64,000 nucleotides of DNA from Schizochytrium sp. TIO01 (GCA_004764695.1 SMSO01000037.1:1100247-1164246); one strand, 5' to 3'; positions 9,049 through 19,918 are shown, numbered from the stretch's first letter. Numbers and translations are program-made. The notes: generated by a model from the sequence alone, not told the origin.

Positions 9049-11460
9049 TTAAGGTCTATAGAGGCTCCGTTTAGAGCCAGGAAGAGCAGGTAGTGATTTG
9101 CGATTGGGCTGAGAGGTCAAGGCAGAAACCTGGGCTCGTGTCTGGGCTGCAACATAGTTTTTGGGGAGACTTGACATCATGTTTTTACCATATTGGCTTT
9201 CAAGGAAGCTGGCGAGGGTTGGGACTTGAGTTCCCTGACGGTATTTTTTCTCTAATAGTGCGACGCGTCGAAGCTGTCTTTGAGAAAGCACTTCATCTTT
9301 CACACGTCGTTCTTTGTCGTCTAAGGCACCCAAGGTGTGTCGCTTCTCCAAGCCAAACCTTGAGGCAATATTGCGCACTTCAGCATCATCCCCAGCCTTA
9401 TCTAACGAAGATTGTGTGCGATGCAGTCTTGGCGCAGGTGCCTTAAGCACCTCGTGCAACCGCTCCGGCTCTTTTAACTCTGTCTGGGACGCTGGCACAG
9501 GGTCAGGGCGACCTTTATCAAGAGTTTCAAGTAAGATCTTTGAGCTGGTAGATCGCAACATTGATGGGTATCCAGTTCCACTTAACACAGTAGATGGAGC
9601 GCCATTACCAAACTCTACGCGTAACTTGTGAGAGATAAAACGAGCCACCTGAGCTTGCAAATAAGGACAGCCAAGGCCAAGTTGAGGTCTTGCGGAAATG
9701 TGATTGAATTTGGATGACATCTCAGCAGAGTCGAATAGAAAATTGCAGCAAATACCTCCTGCCTGTGTGTTATATGCGCTAACAAAACCTGTGAATTCGA
9801 AGCGTTCCACCCACAACTTGTTTGATCCCGTGGCAAGTTCATCCACACGTGTACAAAACCCCACCCAGTCTGCTTCACCCACAGCATGCGTAAACTCTTG
9901 CCGTTTTGCAAGAGGTAAGCGCTCCTCGCAAGGAGACGTTACTAGTAGTCTGTCCTCTCCGTCTAATATCTCACGTCGTAATGCGTGACGGAGTTCAATG
10001 ACTGCATTGTCTTCTACACTCAATTTTTGAGTTGATACAATCAGGTGGAACAACCTTCTTGGATCACGAGCATCAAACAGTAAAACGCCAACTAGGTCTT
10101 GACCTTCAGGACAAAAGGCCAAATTCGTACTACCAGTTAATGCATTCATCCGTGCTCTTTCATCAGCAAACTTGCGTCTTGAGTGCCGTGCCCACCATGA
10201 TGCTGGTGGAGGATAAAAGCGCCGACTTTGTAACGTTTCAAGTGACTTGCGATGTTGCTCGCTGCGAACTGCTTTTGCAGCAGCTGCCGCCGCAGCTTTC
10301 GCTCGTTTTTTCTTGGCCAAACCATGGTGAGAGTGTGGCCGAAGTCCTTGAGCTGCTTCTTCTAATGCGCGACGAATTTGGTCGTGTGCCAAACCTGTGC
10401 TTGTGCGTTGTAGTGCCCTATTAGCATAGAGACGAGCTCCAACAGGAGCATCCTTATCTGTTGGCTCAGCAAATTGGTCTTTATTAGTATCGTACAAGAT
10501 CTCAAACTCTTCCCAAGTCAGGTCTCTACCCTCACGTCGCGCTCGAGCTCGTGCGCGCTCATACGCAGCAGCTTTAGCTCGTGCCAATGAAAGCGTTTTT
10601 TCATGTAAACTTGAAAATGGTTTCAGTTTGGCCATGTTCGCTCGAATAGATGCATCACTACGGTATACTCGATGACCCGAAGGATCTAGTTCGGAAAGGG
10701 CTTGAAAGGTACCTTGTAGGAAACGAATGTAAGCTGACGCCGAAATGCTATCTGTCCACCGATCAGCAAGCTCGAACATGGAATCACCAAAAACTGACTT
10801 TGTGACTTTTCTTTTTCCTTTCTTTGTATCTCGTTCCCAGTCCTGCTCGTAAAAAATCTGACTTTGACGAATACTTGCTGTAGGGACAAGCACGAGTGCT
10901 AACTTGCTGTGGAACTCATGATATTCCTCTTTCTCCAAAACACCATTTTTGTTGGTATCGATTATCTTCCAGAGATCATCTAGAGTCTTGATAATTAAGG
11001 GGTCGAATTTTAAAGATTCGCGCTGTAAAAGTGCTTGGTCAGAGTGTAGTTGTGGATGAAGTTTTGCGCCCTCACCAGTGGGGTCATATTTGGCACGCAG
11101 ATCGTCCAGCAAGCGAACTGCTGGTGCTCTGAAGAATTCCGAGCATTGAGACGAAGAGCTTAGGAGTTGCTGCGGCAAGGTGTCCTCATGTTTAAAGTTC
11201 CCTTTTGAGTCTTGTCGCTCAAGCATTGCCTGGCGTGCCTTCATTGCCTCCAAGAACTCAGGACCAGTTTCTTGCCTAGAGTCTGGAAATGCCGCATCAA
11301 GAGACTTTGCCTTGGCCAGTGCAGATGCACTAGGCTCGTACTTAGGCGTCACGTTTACAACATGTGATTTACTTCTTATAGAACCTGCATGGTCTCCGCT
11401 CACTGATAATGCAGCTTGAGCTTCATGCGGTTGTGTTGATGTTGCTGACACTGACGCCAT
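9049..11460 (-). CDS. EF-hand protein of unknown function (803 aa)
   Basis: This is one long intact frame from the ATG at 11460. Residues 168-179 form a canonical EF-hand loop (DTNKNGVLEKEE) inside an LWKIID...YHEFHSKL helix pair, so calcium binding is likely there. A second, poor candidate (YDTNKDQFAEPTD, about residue 345) lacks the usual acidic end residue. Residues about 290-400 are Arg/Ala/Lys-rich and probably helical, with a seven-Ala run and several basic clusters. The region after about 420 has a mixed globular composition (GVLLFDARDPRRLFHLIVST, then ELRHALRREI) that I cannot assign. There is no signal peptide or membrane segment. A role as a calcium-sensing cytoskeletal or ciliary protein would fit the basic helical middle, but that is speculation. 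Confidence 0.75.
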   Translation of the reverse strand: MASVSATSTQPHEAQAALSVSGDHAGSIRSKSHVVNVTPKYEPSASALAKAKSLDAAFPDSRQETGPEFLEAMKARQAMLERQDSKGNFKHEDTLPQQLLSSSSQCSEFFRAPAVRLLDDLRAKYDPTGEGAKLHPQLHSDQALLQRESLKFDPLIIKTLDDLWKIIDTNKNGVLEKEEYHEFHSKLALVLVPTASIRQSQIFYEQDWERDTKKGKRKVTKSVFGDSMFELADRWTDSISASAYIRFLQGTFQALSELDPSGHRVYRSDASIRANMAKLKPFSSLHEKTLSLARAKAAAYERARARARREGRDLTWEEFEILYDTNKDQFAEPTDKDAPVGARLYANRALQRTSTGLAHDQIRRALEEAAQGLRPHSHHGLAKKKRAKAAAAAAAKAVRSEQHRKSLETLQSRRFYPPPASWWARHSRRKFADERARMNALTGSTNLAFCPEGQDLVGVLLFDARDPRRLFHLIVSTQKLSVEDNAVIELRHALRREILDGEDRLLVTSPCEERLPLAKRQEFTHAVGEADWVGFCTRVDELATGSNKLWVERFEFTGFVSAYNTQAGGICCNFLFDSAEMSSKFNHISARPQLGLGCPYLQAQVARFISHKLRVEFGNGAPSTVLSGTGYPSMLRSTSSKILLETLDKGRPDPVPASQTELKEPERLHEVLKAPAPRLHRTQSSLDKAGDDAEVRNIASRFGLEKRHTLGALDDKERRVKDEVLSQRQLRRVALLEKKYRQGTQVPTLASFLESQYGKNMMSSLPKNYVAAQTRAQVSALTSQPNRKSLPALPGSKRSLYRP

Positions 11461-12378
11461 ATTGAGCAGCAGGTGCTGCTATCAGAGGGAATTCAATCCT
11501 CTGTCACGTTACGTGAGGTTTAATACTCGCAACTCTATTCATGCATTCACCAATCTTGCGCTGCCAACTCGCAGAGGCGTCTGTATCAACGCAATACAAA
11601 ATGCTCGCTGTTCCCTCGAAATTCCACGTCCTAATCCACGCTGCGCCTTGACCTGTCGTGTTCTAATTGAATTCAGTTCTCATGATCCAAAATAATTCTT
11701 TCTCTATCTTTTTACCCTGTTTGCGCAGAGTTCGCAACAAAACACACACGTGCTCGCTGGCAACTGGTAACCCGTGACTCTTACTGATTATAATATATAA
11801 CTGCTATTGAACGCCTTCTAGTGACGAACGGATCTCTGAGGTAAAGTGTGGGAAGCGACGGGCAAGCATTTGGTCACAGGTGAAAATTAAGGATCAGCGT
11901 GATAGAAACACATATGAAATTGAAGGGAAATATTTGTACAAATGTAGTGCTGCAAATGTAGTGCTGCATTTTTTGTCCAGATAATTATCTGTTGTAGTTT
12001 TGATATAGATATATATTTGGGAAGAATCCACTGGTCCACCCAAGTTTATGATGAGCAGCTCCCCTATGACTAACTCAGCATACACATGAGTGTACATGCA
12101 GTTTTTTTTTTTTATTTTTTCAATTTCTCAATCAAGTAATAAAGCCACTCGATATTGTATAAGAGCAGAACTTGTGCAAACGAATCAAAATAATGGAACA
12201 AACGTATGTTATTTTGCATTTTAACATTATCATTCAAAATTTAACACTCAACAAATGAGTACTAGTGTTACATTGGAAAAAGAGAGAAAGGGCAGAAAAA
12301 AACTCTTGAGATTACAATAACAGTTTTTGTAAAGTAACAATAACGTAACTGGTGAAGAACCAGCACCAACCCTTGAAT
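11461..12378. other. Intergenic, 0.9 kb
   Basis: This holds the upstream region of the EF-hand gene and the 3' region of the two-TM gene. It includes a T-rich run near 12101-12120. A 77-codon plus-strand open frame at 11462-11695 shows no domain and is treated as chance. Confidence 0.45.
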
Positions 12379-13908
12379 CTAGGTCAGCGGTGCGAAGTAC
12401 TGGTGAAAATAATGTAGGTTCTTGCGAACGAGATCCCACTTGGCTACATCAAAAGTAGCCGCGCTAAAACGCGCTTCTTCGTACAGAGCCACAAATTCAT
12501 CGCAGCGAGATTCACTAATTGCAGTGGATCGATCTGGTGGCTTGCATAAAACCTTTAAACGCCCCATATACTCGCGTACCGTTTCCCACGAATGAATTTT
12601 ATAGGCAGGGTTCTGGCGCGCAGCAAGCTCACTTACAAACTCATATGAACGAGAGGTATATCGTTTGAAATTCACTCGTGATAATTTCGCACCATTTTTT
12701 CGCCCAATCGTTGAGCTATCTACATAGCCCCAGTTGCGGTCCTGGCTTGGAGTATTGCCCTGAATAACCTCATTTTCAGCAATGATCAATTGGATATCGC
12801 GAGCCAAATTGGCACGCATGAGGTAGTTGATAATACATCCATGAATTTCAGTGTTGAACGGCGTAGTGGAGTACGGACGACGCTCCTCGCGTCCTTGGCC
12901 TGTCCAAAGGTCAATAGATCGATTTGGTAAATAGGCGAGAAGGCGCTGGTGCATGAGCCTTCGGCGTTTATAGAGACAAAGGTACAAAAGTAAGGTGAGT
13001 GTGAGGGCTCCAAAAGTAAAGAGGTAATGAATAGGTGAACGAAGTGCAGCAGTGGAGTCATCTCGCAGTTGATCGATGATGCCTTGCATGCACTCTTCAA
13101 GCGTGTCACTATTACAAATTTCACGAACAGATAAGGAAGTCTCTGTGGAATCACCCTGCGTAAAGAGGTAGATAATAACTATCACCAGGACTGCAAGAAT
13201 AATGAGAATAAGTATAGTAAAAGCCCATGAAGTACGCCGAGCAGTGCGCGAGCCTCGGTTTTTCTCTCGAAGATTCATCAACTTTTCTTGATATTCTTTC
13301 AGCTTCATGTCTGCATTTGTCTTATCAAATTGTTGGTCCTCGCGTGTGCTTGCGATCAGTGGCAGCTGGGTGATAGCATCATCGCGTATCTGTGGTCTTT
13401 GTGAGCCCAGTTGTGGAATATTATCTGTTATTGGTTTGCTCGTAGGTGACACTCCATAACGCGAAGCAACCACATTGTTATTTGCAGTCGCAGAGGTACC
13501 AAACGTTGCGGAGTACCCCCCGGAGCTTCCGAGATGGCTATAACTCGGAGCCTGTGCATGATTTTGTTGAGTATGATTCTGAGTGTTGCTACTATAGCCA
13601 CTTGCGCCACTCAAGTACTCGCCATTTAAGTCTAAGTTATTTACATTTGAAGATGCACCATGCTCGTGGCTTTCGTTGATGCTAAGATTTGTGGATTGTA
13701 GTGAAATCCCCGGCGCTTCATGTGCTTGATGCGTCTCTCCAGAGATGTTCACACGTTTCCGCAGATTGCTACCCGTAATATATCGCGGACTAGAGTCAGG
13801 CTCCGCTCGCCAGCTTGTACCAGTCACTGAAGAATTAAGTGAGCTTAGCTCTAGACTCACATTCTTATGACCCATGGGCTGCTGCGGTGGTGACGGTGGT
13901 GGCGCCAT
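12379..13908 (-). CDS. Two-TM protein with NICE-3/C1orf43-like C-terminal part (tentative)
   Basis: From the first ATG (13908) the product has 509 residues; the frame continues upstream only through non-ATG codons to a stop. The first ~220 residues are Ser/Asn/Gln-rich and probably disordered. A basic helix (KLKEYQEKLMNLREKNRG) precedes TM1 (about 228-250, very Ile/Leu/Val-rich). A short loop with two cysteines follows, then TM2 (about 291-313) and a KRRR stop-transfer cluster. The cytosolic tail contains CIINYLMRANLARDI and, near the end, DEFVALYEEARFSAATFDVA. The YExAR...F pattern and the YLxRxxL helix resemble the tail of NICE-3/C1orf43 proteins, which are linked to Golgi and phagocytosis. 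That resemblance is weak and from memory. The membrane topology is well supported; the function is not. Confidence 0.65.
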   Translation of the reverse strand: MAPPPSPPQQPMGHKNVSLELSSLNSSVTGTSWRAEPDSSPRYITGSNLRKRVNISGETHQAHEAPGISLQSTNLSINESHEHGASSNVNNLDLNGEYLSGASGYSSNTQNHTQQNHAQAPSYSHLGSSGGYSATFGTSATANNNVVASRYGVSPTSKPITDNIPQLGSQRPQIRDDAITQLPLIASTREDQQFDKTNADMKLKEYQEKLMNLREKNRGSRTARRTSWAFTILILIILAVLVIVIIYLFTQGDSTETSLSVREICNSDTLEECMQGIIDQLRDDSTAALRSPIHYLFTFGALTLTLLLYLCLYKRRRLMHQRLLAYLPNRSIDLWTGQGREERRPYSTTPFNTEIHGCIINYLMRANLARDIQLIIAENEVIQGNTPSQDRNWGYVDSSTIGRKNGAKLSRVNFKRYTSRSYEFVSELAARQNPAYKIHSWETVREYMGRLKVLCKPPDRSTAISESRCDEFVALYEEARFSAATFDVAKWDLVRKNLHYFHQYFAPLT

Positions 13909-15167
13909 TCCCACGTGCTTTTCCGAATTTGGCGAGGGAAAGCGAAACTGATCGATAAAATCCAGTGGCAACAGGCATGCCACGTGCAGACCTCAATGTT
14001 GGTGTTGTTGTGATTTCTCACGCCGCCCAAAGTATCCGCAGCAGATGCTGCAGACACGCAACGTGAGGCCTCTCAGCGCCCAGCGCCGATAAAATAGAGA
14101 TTGAGGTACTAAAAGTACTCTCAACCAAAAGGTTGTGCAATTCAATTCATAGTAATTCTTTTATATATAGGCCTTTATTTATTCTTTCATGAAAAAAAAA
14201 AGAATTCTTTTAATCCCATTCCTCATGGGGCGATTCAATCGCTTCTTTGTTAAGCCATTTTCGCACCGCTTACATTTTAACAGAAAAGACCTCTTCTTGT
14301 TGAAAAAATGGAACTAACTCGAAGTCATTGATTTCAAAGAATTTTGGCGCCCAAACTTTCTTTTCGGCACCCTTTTTTCTCCTTTTGTCTTATCTGGTTT
14401 ATTTCTCAGTTTCTCTTTCCTTGTATTTGGCTCTTACTCCTTTTTTTTAACGGTCTTCTTTCTTTCCTCTTTTGATCAAATGCACTTTCGGGCTGCATTG
14501 CCTTATGTTGTTGCTAAACTAGCTCATGGAAGGAAGTAGGATCATGACTAGCTGTACTTGTTGTGACTTTTAGGCTTCTGGTTAACTTTGATTGAGAAAT
14601 ATCTTCATATCTAGCTAGTAGAAGTCATCAATATTAAAAGTATATGGGTTGGAATATATTCTATCCTCCAAAAAGGCAAAAACATGTAACAACTTTCAAC
14701 AAATAGATACAGCACCTTTTCGAAGTTGTATTGCATCAGAGCTCAAGTGTCTCTGATGCAAAATCTCAAGAGATCACCTAAGTCATTGGGTATCAACCTA
14801 ATTCTTCTCTGTGCTACAATTTCCTTTAAAACACCATTCCAAATTCCGCGCGGGTGACAGAATAAGATTAATTAGTTGGAGATAAAACGAAATATGAAAA
14901 GGCAAGTGTATCAGACAAGACACTCAACAAGAAAGGGACGGGGTCAAACAAAATATGGTTAAAAATGGTAAAAATGCTTGTTTGGGCTTATCGGAATGCA
15001 TATGTATTTGATTAGTTGCACTCACCAGGGGCAGTGCAGGTTTTGTTGATGGTAAAAGAAGTTTAGCGAAAAGACAGTGAGTGATGTGCACAGTGCTAAT
15101 GAAAAGAAAGGCAAAATGATGAACAGGTCCCGGCGTCGGCCTTGGGAACATGATTACACGCATTAGT
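13909..15167. other. Intergenic, 1.26 kb, AT-rich
   Basis: This holds the upstream region of the two-TM gene and the 3' side of the ISWI gene. It has several A/T-rich tracts (for example 14185-14215 and 14390-14470) and no convincing open frame or RNA gene. Confidence 0.5.
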
Positions 15168-18100
15168 TTACTTCTTGCGTTGCTTCTTCTTCTTAGGTGC
15201 AGCCTCTTCCTCTACGTCCTCATCCTCTTCATCCTCGTCCTCATCCTTGGCCTCCTCCTTCTTCTTCTTGGATCCAGCCACTGAAGCACCAGCCTTGGTG
15301 CGCTTGCCAGCCTCGGACTTTTTGGTTTCCTCCTCGAGCTCCTTCTCGATGAGACGTACAAGAGTATCGGCACGGCGCTGAAGCTCTGCAGCAGTACGCG
15401 ACTTAAAGAACCAGTCAAAGCGAAAGTTCCATGCCTTGCGGATCTCTTGCTTGAGCTGGTCCCAAGCTCCGTAGCCAAGACGCTGAAGCATGCAGACCAA
15501 GAAGCGATCTTCCTCCTCACTGAAAGTCTTACCCTTGTTCGATCCATAATTGATTGTCAGCGACTGCCAGGGGTTCTTCGTGCGAGAGACCTTCTTGTCG
15601 AGGGCCTCGGTAATAGCTGCACGACGAGCAAGCTTCTGTTCACCCTTCTTAATACGGTCAATGATACGTTCGTGGTCCGAAATCTCCTGGTAACGACGCC
15701 AGAAGGTATCGTGGTACTCACGGATTTCTGCCTTGGGCTTGCCCGTCGCCTCGGCAACGTCGGCAAGAATATCATCGCGAGCATCGCGACCATGGCGCTC
15801 ACAAGCCTGAGTGTAAGCGCGGAAGTCTCGGCGGTTCCATGATCCAAAGCCCTCGTTGATGAGACGCTCCTTCTCAGCCTGCTCCTCTGGTGAAAGCTCC
15901 ATGGTAGAGAGCTCCTCCTCGAGACGCTCTGAGAGTGGCTTCTCCTCGCTCGAGGTAGCCGCCCCTGCAGTAGAACTGCGGCGTTCATTGGCCTTGGCTT
16001 CCTTAATGCGTTGCATCTGAGCACGGCGTTGAGTAATAAACTCATGTTCCTTCTTCTCGAGTGCCTCAATCTTCTCCTTCTGGTAAAACTGGAAGTCGTG
16101 CATTGTGAGACCCTTGGGGAGACGAGCCTCCTTCTTCTGTTTCGCTTCTGACGATGTGTTGAGAGCATCGCGGTAGTATTCGTTCACATCGTAGTTCTTC
16201 TTACGCGCACGCTGCGGCAGGGCAATGAAGTTGCCAACCTTCTTTCCGCGATAGTTTTCACCATCGAACACAAAGGTGTCCTGAGTGGCACCATCGTCTA
16301 GGCGAAAATTGAGCAAGTTGTGCTGGGCGTCGGTCTGGTATTTTGATTTGGTCTCCTCAGTGCGCTGGCGACCCTTTTCAAGAATCATGTCGATATCTTC
16401 ATCTGTGACAGTAGCACCGGTGGTTTTGAAGATAGCTTCGGCACCAAACTTGACCATGGTCATGAGCTCGTCCTTGTCAAGGTTCTTGTTCTGCTGCTGC
16501 AGACGACCCTGCTGCACGACGACGGCATCAAGGTAGAGCTTCTTCTCAGCGCGCTCCACAATTTTTTCTTCTACAGTACCTTCAGTGACAAAGCGGAATA
16601 CCGTCACTTCCTTCTTTTGACCAATACGGTGGGCACGATCCTGGGCCTGCAAATCCATCTGCGGGTTCCAATCAGAATCGTACAGAACAACAATGTTGGC
16701 AGTCTGCAAGTTGATACCGAGACCACCAGCACGGGTCGAGAGAAGGAAGACGAACTTGCTTGAGCCGGGTTCGTTATACTCGGCCATGTATTTGTCACGG
16801 TCCTCACCCTTAGTCTGACCATCAATACGGCAGTACTGGTACCCGCGGAAACGCATGTAATCCTCCAAAATATCAAGGAGACGAGTCATTTGCGAGAAAA
16901 TCAGAACACGGTCTCCGTTGGCTTTGAGCTTGGTCAAGAGCTTGTCAAGAAGAAGCATCTTACCAGAGTTCTCCCACAAGTGGGGACCATCAAAGTACGG
17001 TGGGCCAGGTTCAGCACCTTGGAACAGGTAAGGGTGGTTACATACCTTACGCAGCTGCATGAGGATGTTTAGCAGACGAGTCTTCTCAGGGCCGCCAAGC
17101 TGGTTAAGGGCAGCAACGTCACGGCTCAAGGTCTTCTTGTACCAGTATGTCTGCATCTCAGTCATACCTGTGAAGAGCTTAATTTCACGCTTCGGCGGCA
17201 GGGCGTCCTCAACGTCAGACTTGAGACGACGGAGCATGAAGGGGCGAAGAATAGCGTGAAGCTTGGACACGACGCTTTCCTCCGCCATATTTTCGAGCTT
17301 GAAGAAGTCCTCAAAGACCTCAGAGTCACTGAAGACTTCAGGGAGCAAAAAGTTAAGAAGGGCCCAGAGCTCGCGGAAGGTTGTTCTGAAGCGGGGTACC
17401 TGTAATCAAAAGACGGAATTCTGTGTCGAGTTCACGCACAACCTGTGAGAGACGCGACTGCTCGTTCTTGATGCTGTGAGCTTCGTCCATGATGAGGAAG
17501 CGCCACTTGTACTTGAGAAAGGATGATCGTTCGATACGCACGACCTCGTATGTGGTCACCACCACGTCAAAGGTACCAGCAATCATGGTGTCGTGGATCT
17601 GTTGTGCACGCTCCTGCTGGTTGCCGTGGATCTTGATCACGCGGAGGGACGGGCACCAACGCGCGAACTCACGCTGCCAGTTGCCCAAGACTGACTTGGG
17701 TACAATCACAATGTGCGGGCCGCTCACGTTGCGGTCATTTTTAAGGTATCCAAGCAAGGAGATCGTCTGCAGGGTCTTACCGAGACCCATCTCATCGGCC
17801 AAGATGCCGTTAATGCCCTGCTCGTAGAGGTTGATCATCCAGTTCAGACCCTCGATCTGGTAGGGACGCATGGTGCCGAAGGCAATGCACTTGGGCTGTA
17901 CAGTCAAACGGGTAAGAACCTTGCCCTTGAGTGAGTCTGCCATCAATTCCTCGTCCTCCTCTTCTTCAGTCTTGCGTCCTCGAGATCCTGCACCAGCCGC
18001 TGCTGCCTTCTTCTTCGCAGCTTTCTTCTTTTTAGGCTCCGCTGCAGGGGCGTTCATGAACTTGGCAAAGACATCTGTCTGCTCCTGGAGAAACTGAAGA

Positions 18101-19009
18101 CGAGCCTCTGCGCTACGCTTGCTGGACTTAGCAAGCTGAGCATTTTGCCTCTCGCGGATACGTTTCAGCTCAGACTCGTGCATTTGTTTGGCCTCGCTGC
18201 GAGAAAACTCCTCTTGCTTTGCGAGCTCCTCCTTAAGCACATCCTCCTCGATACTTCCCTTTCGGGGCGATCCGGGAATATCTGCAGCAGGCTTGTTGTC
18301 GCCCTCTTCCTCCTCTTCCCTCGTCCTCATCCATCTTGTCATCCTCGTCCTCCATTTTTTTATCCTCATCTTTTTTCTTGTCTTCATCCTCATCCTTCTC
18401 ATCTTCAGCAGCAGGTGCTTCTGCAGGCTGGTCCTCCTTCTTTTCTGAGTTCTTGGTAGCATCATCTTCAGTAGTTGCGGCCTTTTCCTCTTTTGCGTCT
18501 TTCTCGTCGTCTTCCTCCATCTTGTCTTCTTCGTCAGGTTTCTTCACCTCTTCAGACTTTTCGGATTCCTCAGATTTTCCAGCGGCTTCGGCTTCGGGTT
18601 TCTCCGCATCCTCAGGTTTCTTTGCATCCTCAGAGGCCTTGGGCTCTTCAGGTGCTTTGGGCTCTTCTTCAGAGGTCTTAGCCTCTCCAGCACTTGCCTC
18701 CTTCTCTTCACCAGACGAAGATACTTTCTCTTGCGAGGCCGGAGCTGTCTCCTCTCCAGAGGTCTTCTCTTCCGGTTTCTTTTCTTCCTCCTCGCTGCCG
18801 TCCTTCTTGTCTTCCTTGGCCTCGTCAGCCTTATCCGCCTTGGCCTCCTCTTCGCCGTCCTTCTTCTCGTCACTCTTGGCTTCCTTGGCGTCCACCTCCA
18901 TGGCGTCAGCTGCTGGTGCCGGAGCGCCGTCCGCAGCAGCTTCTGCTGCCTCGCCCGGCGCCGCGGCGGCCTCTGTCGCCTCGGCCTTGCGCTCCTGCTC
19001 CTCGCTCAT
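15168..19009 (-). CDS. ISWI-type chromatin-remodelling ATPase (SMARCA5/SNF2H class), with two +1 frame breaks
   Basis: This is the catalytic subunit of an imitation-switch nucleosome-spacing complex. The start is the ATG at 19009. The first ~245 residues are an unusually long Glu/Lys/Asp/Ala tail. The SNF2 ATPase follows: [12 protein letters not shown] (~380), Walker A DEMGLGKT (~406), MDEAH (~506), TGTPLQNN (~540). The helicase C-lobe has [24 protein letters not shown] and [11 protein letters not shown] (~683-810). The C-terminal HAND-SANT-SLIDE part (~1026-1226) contains [12 protein letters not shown] and [14 protein letters not shown], which defines ISWI. The frame breaks twice: near 18318-18320 and at 17375-17376. 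In each case one base is extra. Removing one at each site makes the span exactly 1280 codons and restores continuous family sequence. There is no GT in the acidic stretch between 18320 and 18465, so an intron does not explain the first break. The cause may be assembly error, true frameshifting or gene decay. Confidence 0.88.
17375..17376 (-). other. Frame break 2 in the ISWI gene (one extra base)
   Basis: On the coding strand the family motif TGTPLQNNL is followed by CTT-CCG-CGA. The expected continuation ([15 protein letters not shown]) appears only if one C of the CC pair is skipped. Without the skip the frame ends 21 bases later in TAA. The two halves of the conserved motif abut, so no intron fits. 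Confidence 0.85.
18318..18320 (-). other. Frame break 1 in the ISWI gene (one extra base)
   Basis: On the coding strand the acidic tail reads GAC-GAG-GGA-AGA. Skipping one G of the GGG run gives GAG-GAA-GAG-GAG, the Glu-rich frame that runs into the ATPase domain. In the original frame the product would end at about 18233. Low complexity makes the exact base uncertain. Confidence 0.75.
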
Positions 19010-19332
19010 GGTCGCTATCGGTTTGGAGATAGGAGTTTGGAGCAGAGAAGAAACGAGATTCGTTTGTTTGTTTGTTTGTTCCTTTCTTTGTTTTATTCTA
19101 TTAGCAAAAGCAGTGAGCGAGTGCCTAAAGACCTCCAAGCTCAAGCGGCCAACGCGCCTCAGCCAGCTGCCCAGCCACCCGCCTGGACCCAGCCGCGGTT
19201 CCGGTTCGGGCCAGCCCGGTGTGCCCCTTCCTGAGTCACTCGCTCTCTCGCGCCGCGCCGCCCCGCTCCGTGCCCGAGCGGAGTTGCCTTGGATACCAAA
19301 TTGGTCGAGCGACCGCTCCTCACGAGCCGCTG

Positions 19333-19440
19333 CCGCGCGCTATACTCCACTTCCCGCGCGCTATACTCTACTTCCCGCCCCCTATACCCACTTTCCGCCC
19401 CCTATACTCTACTTTCCGCCCGCCTATACTCTACTTGCGC
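19333..19440. repeat. Five-copy ~21 bp tandem array with a CTATACTCTACTT core
   Basis: Five imperfect units share the core CTATAC(T/C)C(T/C)ACTT flanked by GC-rich spacers. Core starts are at 19340, 19361, 19382, 19402 and 19424, giving spacings of 21, 21, 20 and 22 bp, two helical turns apart. The array lies about 330-430 bp upstream of the ISWI start codon. It could be a clustered transcription-factor or initiator array, or simply a minisatellite. Confidence 0.8.
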
Positions 19441-19856
19441 CCCGCGTGCTTAGCTGGCGCCGCCGCCGCCGCCTGATCTTCCAGGATATCCTCGGCTACC
19501 GGCGGCCTCCTACTGCCGCTAGCCACGCCCTACGCGGCGCCATTGCTTTCCGCGCACCTGAGGCCGCGCCGCCAGAGCCGCCGGGGGCTCTCAGGGAGGG
19601 CCCAGGGCAAGCCCGGGAGGGCCTCCGGGCGGCCTGAGACCTCTTTCTGCAGACCTCCTCGCGGAATCTGCGAAAGATGCGCGCTTTGGCTGTTGGGCCA
19701 CTGCTACGGTTTTGCGTAGCTAGAGACTAAGACCTCGGTCTGGAAAAAACGTTCGTTGGGAGTACATTACATTACATTGCATTGCATTCTTTACATCTTG
19801 GGAGTAACTGGTGCTGGGACTAGTTTTTAGGCTAAGTGGGTCCTAGAGGATTGCGT

Positions 19857-19918
19857 GAATGAATGAATGAATGAATGAATGAATGAATGAATGAATGAAT
19901 GAATGAATGAATGAATGA
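19857..19918. repeat. (GAAT)n tetranucleotide microsatellite
   Basis: About 15 uninterrupted GAAT units lie here. On the minus strand all frames read as SFIH-type repeats, which explains the spurious open frames over it. Short GCATT pentamer runs lie on either side (about 19763-19788 and 20109-20142). Confidence 0.95.

Noticed and set aside
18233-19009. Stand-alone acidic protein encoded by the first ISWI frame
   Set aside because: The Glu-rich sense continues directly into the shifted frame that leads to the ATPase, and the residues after the break in the original frame ([12 protein letters not shown]...) look out of frame.
18336-19637. Long plus-strand Ser-rich open frame (433 codons)
   Set aside because: It is antisense to the acidic ISWI tail (GAG/GAA/AAG codons read as Ser/Leu on the other strand) and runs into GC-rich upstream DNA. 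There is no domain.
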